This document shows positions 61,490 through 64,000 of a stretch of DNA of 64,000 bases, in pieces. Below the pieces are notes generated by a model. That model was not told the origin of the DNA, did not search any database, and worked only from the letters and a program-made list of their open reading frames with translations. A program made the translations under genes and the position numbers. This stretch comes from Comamonadaceae bacterium (GTDB lineage Bacteria > Pseudomonadota > Gammaproteobacteria > Burkholderiales > Burkholderiaceae_C). Every line of letters begins with the position of its first letter. The stretch's first letter is position 1. The DNA lies in assembly GCA_947447985.1 (NCBI GenBank), contig CANFLX010000012.1, positions 1 to 64,000 on the forward strand. The letters are read 5' to 3'.

Positions 61490-63682
61490 CAGCGGCTCGG
61501 TGTAACCGCTGGGCTGCACCAGACCTTTGAACACCAGGTCGCACGCAGCCTTGTAGGCCATGCTGGTCGTGAAGTGGCCGGCCATGGGCTGGTAGGCGGC
61601 GTCACCGGCGTTTTGCTTGTCCACCACACCAGCCATGCGCTCAAAAGTCTCCTGCACCTGCTTTTTGCTGACCACGCGGTGCAGCAGCCAGTTGGCCATG
61701 TGCTGGCTGGAAATGCGCAGGGTGGCGCGGTCTTCCATCAGGCCCACGTTGTGGATATCCGGCACCTTGGAGCAGCCCACGCCCTGGTCAATCCAGCGCA
61801 CTACGTAACCCAAGATACCTTGGGCGTTGTTGTCGAGCTCTTGCTGCTTCTCGGCAGCGCTCCAGTTCGTGCTGGTCGCCACGGGGATGGTCAGCAAGCC
61901 GTGCAGCAGGGCCGCGCGTTCTTTATTAACGTCGATGGCTTCCAGGCCTTTTTGCACATCGCTGACCAGCACCTGGTGGTAGTGCAGGGCGTGCAGCGTG
62001 GCGCCCGTGGGGCTGGGCACCCAGGCGGTGTTGGCACCGGCTTTGGGGTGGGCAATTTTTTGTTCCAGCATGGCCTTCATCAGGTCGGGCATGGCCCACA
62101 TGCCTTTGCCGATTTGCGCTTTGCCACGCAGGCCGCAGGCCAGGCCCACGAGCACGTTGTTGCGCTCGTAAGCGGCGATCCAGTCGCTGGTTTTCATGTC
62201 GCCCTTGCGCACCATGGCGCCGGCGTGCATGGAGGTGTGCATCTCGTCGCCGGTGCGATCGAGGAAGCCGGTGTTGATGAAGGCGACGCGGCTGCTGGCG
62301 GCGGCAATACAAGCTTGCAGGTTGACGCTGGTGCGGCGCTCTTCGTCCATGATGCCGAGCTTGACGGTACTGGCAGGCAGGCCCAGCATGTGCTCCACGC
62401 GGCCAAACAATTCGTCTGCAAACGCGACTTCGGCGGGGCCGTGCATTTTGGGTTTGACGATGTACACCGAGCCCTTGCGCGAGTTGCGCACCAAGCCTGC
62501 TGCCGCATCTTTCTTGGTCCGCTTAAGGTCGTGCAGAGCGATGGTGGTGGTCACCACAGCGTCCAAAATGCCTTCGGGGATTTCACGCTTTTGACCTGCA
62601 GCGTCGGTGTAGGTGATGGCCGGGTTGGTCATCAGGTGGCCCACGTTGCGCACAAACATCAGCGAGCGGCCATGCAGCGTGACGGGCTTGCCATCGGCGC
62701 CGGTGTACACGCGGTCGGCGTTCAGACCCCGGGTGAAGGTCTTGTCGCCCTTGCTGATGGTCTCGGTCAAGGTGCCTTGCAGAATGCCCAGCCAGTTGCC
62801 GTAGGCCAGCACTTTGTCCTCGGCGTCCACCACCGCTACCGAGTCTTCCAAATCCAGAATGGTGGACAGCGCCGCTTCGAGCACCAGGTCGCAGACACCG
62901 GCGGCGTCGCTCTTGCCAATGGGTGTGTTGCGGTCAATGCGAATGTCCAAATGCAAACCGTTGTGCTGCAAGAGCACCGAGGACGGGTCTTTGGCCGTGC
63001 CTTGGAAGCCGATGAACTGCGCGGCGTCTTGCAGGCTGGTGTTGCTGCCGTCTTTGAGCTTGACGGACAACTTGCCACCTTTGACGCTGTAGGCCACGGA
63101 GTCAACATGCGAGCCCTTGCGCAGGGGCGCGGTGCGGTCCAGCACATGGCGGGCATAGGCGATGACTTTTTTGCCACGCTTGGGGTTGTACGGCTTGCCG
63201 GTGGCGCTGACTTTGGTCGCGCCGCCGTCTTCAGAAATCACATCGGTGCCATACAACGCGTCGTACAAACTGCCCCAGCGGGCGTTGGCGGCGTTCAGGG
63301 CATAGCGGGCGTTGAGCACGGGCACCACCAATTGCGGCCCGGCTTGCACGGCCAATTCAGCGTCCACGTTTTTGGTGGTGATGCGGGTTTTCTTGGGCAC
63401 GGGCACCAGGTAGCCAATGCTTTCGAGAAAGGCTTGGTAGGCTGCCATGTCGGCAATCGGGCCGGGGTGGGCTTTGTGCCACGCATCGATCTCGAGTTGC
63501 AGGCGGTCGCGTTCGGCCAGCAGTGCCATGTTCTTGGGCGCCAGATCGGCCACGATGGCGTCAAAGCCTTTCCAGAAGGCGTCGCTGCTGATGCCGGTGC
63601 CGGGCAGCACTTGGTTGTCGATGAATTGCTGCAGCACGGTGGCGACTTGCAGACGGGCGATAGAGGTGCGGGCGGTGGCCAT
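61445..63682 (-). CDS. glcB: malate synthase G
   Basis: 745 residues from ATG 63682 ([20 protein letters not shown]), which has a GGAAC-type site 9 bases upstream; an ATG at 63703 is possible. It condenses glyoxylate and acetyl-CoA to malate. Isoform G features include ENGxx-like [77 protein letters not shown], and the catalytic region [11 protein letters not shown]. It would serve growth on acetyl-CoA yielding substrates such as benzoate. The tail KVKAKAKA is a lysine-alanine extension. Confidence 0.95.
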   Translation of the reverse strand: MATARTSIARLQVATVLQQFIDNQVLPGTGISSDAFWKGFDAIVADLAPKNMALLAERDRLQLEIDAWHKAHPGPIADMAAYQAFLESIGYLVPVPKKTRITTKNVDAELAVQAGPQLVVPVLNARYALNAANARWGSLYDALYGTDVISEDGGATKVSATGKPYNPKRGKKVIAYARHVLDRTAPLRKGSHVDSVAYSVKGGKLSVKLKDGSNTSLQDAAQFIGFQGTAKDPSSVLLQHNGLHLDIRIDRNTPIGKSDAAGVCDLVLEAALSTILDLEDSVAVVDAEDKVLAYGNWLGILQGTLTETISKGDKTFTRGLNADRVYTGADGKPVTLHGRSLMFVRNVGHLMTNPAITYTDAAGQKREIPEGILDAVVTTTIALHDLKRTKKDAAAGLVRNSRKGSVYIVKPKMHGPAEVAFADELFGRVEHMLGLPASTVKLGIMDEERRTSVNLQACIAAASSRVAFINTGFLDRTGDEMHTSMHAGAMVRKGDMKTSDWIAAYERNNVLVGLACGLRGKAQIGKGMWAMPDLMKAMLEQKIAHPKAGANTAWVPSPTGATLHALHYHQVLVSDVQKGLEAIDVNKERAALLHGLLTIPVATSTNWSAAEKQQELDNNAQGILGYVVRWIDQGVGCSKVPDIHNVGLMEDRATLRISSQHMANWLLHRVVSKKQVQETFERMAGVVDKQNAGDAAYQPMAGHFTTSMAYKAACDLVFKGLVQPSGYTEPLLHAWRLKVKAKAKA

Positions 63683-63812
63683 ATTGAGTTTGTTCCTATA
63701 CATAAAACCGGTGGGCATGGCGCGCTGCGCGCACCGTGCCGGGTCGAAAGTGTACTGACTTGGCGCCCCGCGCCTTCTGGCGGCTACCATCTTGAAAACA
63801 TTTCAATCCACC

Positions 63813-64000
63813 ATGAGCCATCCTGAACCACACAAACCCCTTCCATTGGCCGGCGTTCGCGTCGTTGAATTCACCCACATGGTCATGGGCCCGACCTGCG
63901 GCATGGCGCTGGGCGACTTGGGTGCCGATGTGATCAAGGTCGAGCCACTCACGGGCGACAGCACGCGTCGCTTGCTGGGCAGCGGCGCAGGGTTTTATCC
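63813..64000 (+). CDS. CaiB/BaiF-family CoA-transferase (5' part only)
   Basis: The first 62 codons are inside the window. [34 protein letters not shown] is the standard N-terminus of class III CoA-transferases, which move CoA between carboxylic acids and include formyl- and succinyl-CoA transferases. Divergent from glcB. The substrate cannot be judged from this fragment. Confidence 0.88.
   Translation, partial: MSHPEPHKPLPLAGVRVVEFTHMVMGPTCGMALGDLGADVIKVEPLTGDSTRRLLGSGAGFY

Noticed and set aside
61574-63826. 750-codon open frame antisense to glcB
   Set aside because: Mirror of malate synthase G, with low-complexity His/Gly/Val composition typical of GC-rich shadows.

Overview
The window is GC-rich, gene-dense chromosomal DNA from a betaproteobacterium, most probably a member of the Comamonadaceae (Burkholderiales; Rhodoferax/Curvibacter/Limnohabitans-like). 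The reasons are the trimeric 'Gram-negative porin' genes with MKKTLIALAAVAAVG-type leaders, the ATP-grasp GshA, the gene order dapB-exbB-exbD-leuS-lptE-holA, and a complete aerobic benzoyl-CoA (box) pathway with a BoxR-type regulator. I saw no rRNA, tRNA, CRISPR array or insertion sequence. All assignments come from reading the sequence; no database search was possible.

Layout. 1-2250: a partial 5'-nucleotidase and ilvA on the minus strand. 2266-4141: two toxin-antitoxin modules (RelE/Phd-like and VapBC) on either side of an OsmC-family gene. 4163-8632: two homologous porin genes in inverted orientation around coq7 and a lone, atypical tyrosine recombinase; the second porin has no ordinary start codon. 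8643-16147: core genes fur, bamE, dapB, exbB, exbD, leuS, lptE and holA. 16241-21348: a six-gene type IV minor-pilin cluster ending in a 796-residue protein with 39 consecutive prolines. 21391-28308: proA, gshA, kup, benE and gshB. 28274-30822: a glutamine amidotransferase, an AT-richer two-gene cassette (DUF6065-like protein plus 2OG-Fe(II) oxygenase) and a small tautomerase. 30932-40322: membrane glycosyltransferase, PAP2 phosphatase, DUF2520 protein, SrkA-like kinase, carotenoid oxygenase, ABC exporter, VOC protein and AMP nucleosidase.

40357-57303 is the metabolic centrepiece, a benzoate catabolic supercluster. On the minus strand run boxR, boxC, boxB, boxA, an enoyl-CoA hydratase and a 3-hydroxyacyl-CoA dehydrogenase. 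Divergently run a DUF4863 gene, boxD, benzoate-CoA ligase, an alpha/beta hydrolase and a five-gene Liv-type ABC importer. The encoded route is: uptake, activation to benzoyl-CoA, epoxidation (BoxAB), ring cleavage (BoxC), oxidation of the aldehyde (BoxD) and beta-oxidation to acetyl-CoA and succinyl-CoA. Good sigma70-like promoters lie between boxR and the DUF4863 gene and in front of boxC. Both regions carry TGCA elements of the kind described for BzdR/BoxR operators, including one TGCA-N6-TGCA pair.

57311-61489: a LysR regulator divergent from a Bug-type binding protein, an M20 amidohydrolase of the hippuricase type and an ornithine-cyclodeaminase-family gene. Hippurate hydrolysis would yield benzoate, so this unit may feed the box pathway, but that is inference. 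61445-64000: malate synthase G, which would serve growth on acetyl-CoA, and the start of a CaiB-type CoA-transferase gene.

The parts most worth a second look are the polyproline pilin cluster, the inverted porin pair with its recombinase and startless copy, the oxygenase/DUF6065 cassette, and the TGCA-decorated box promoters.
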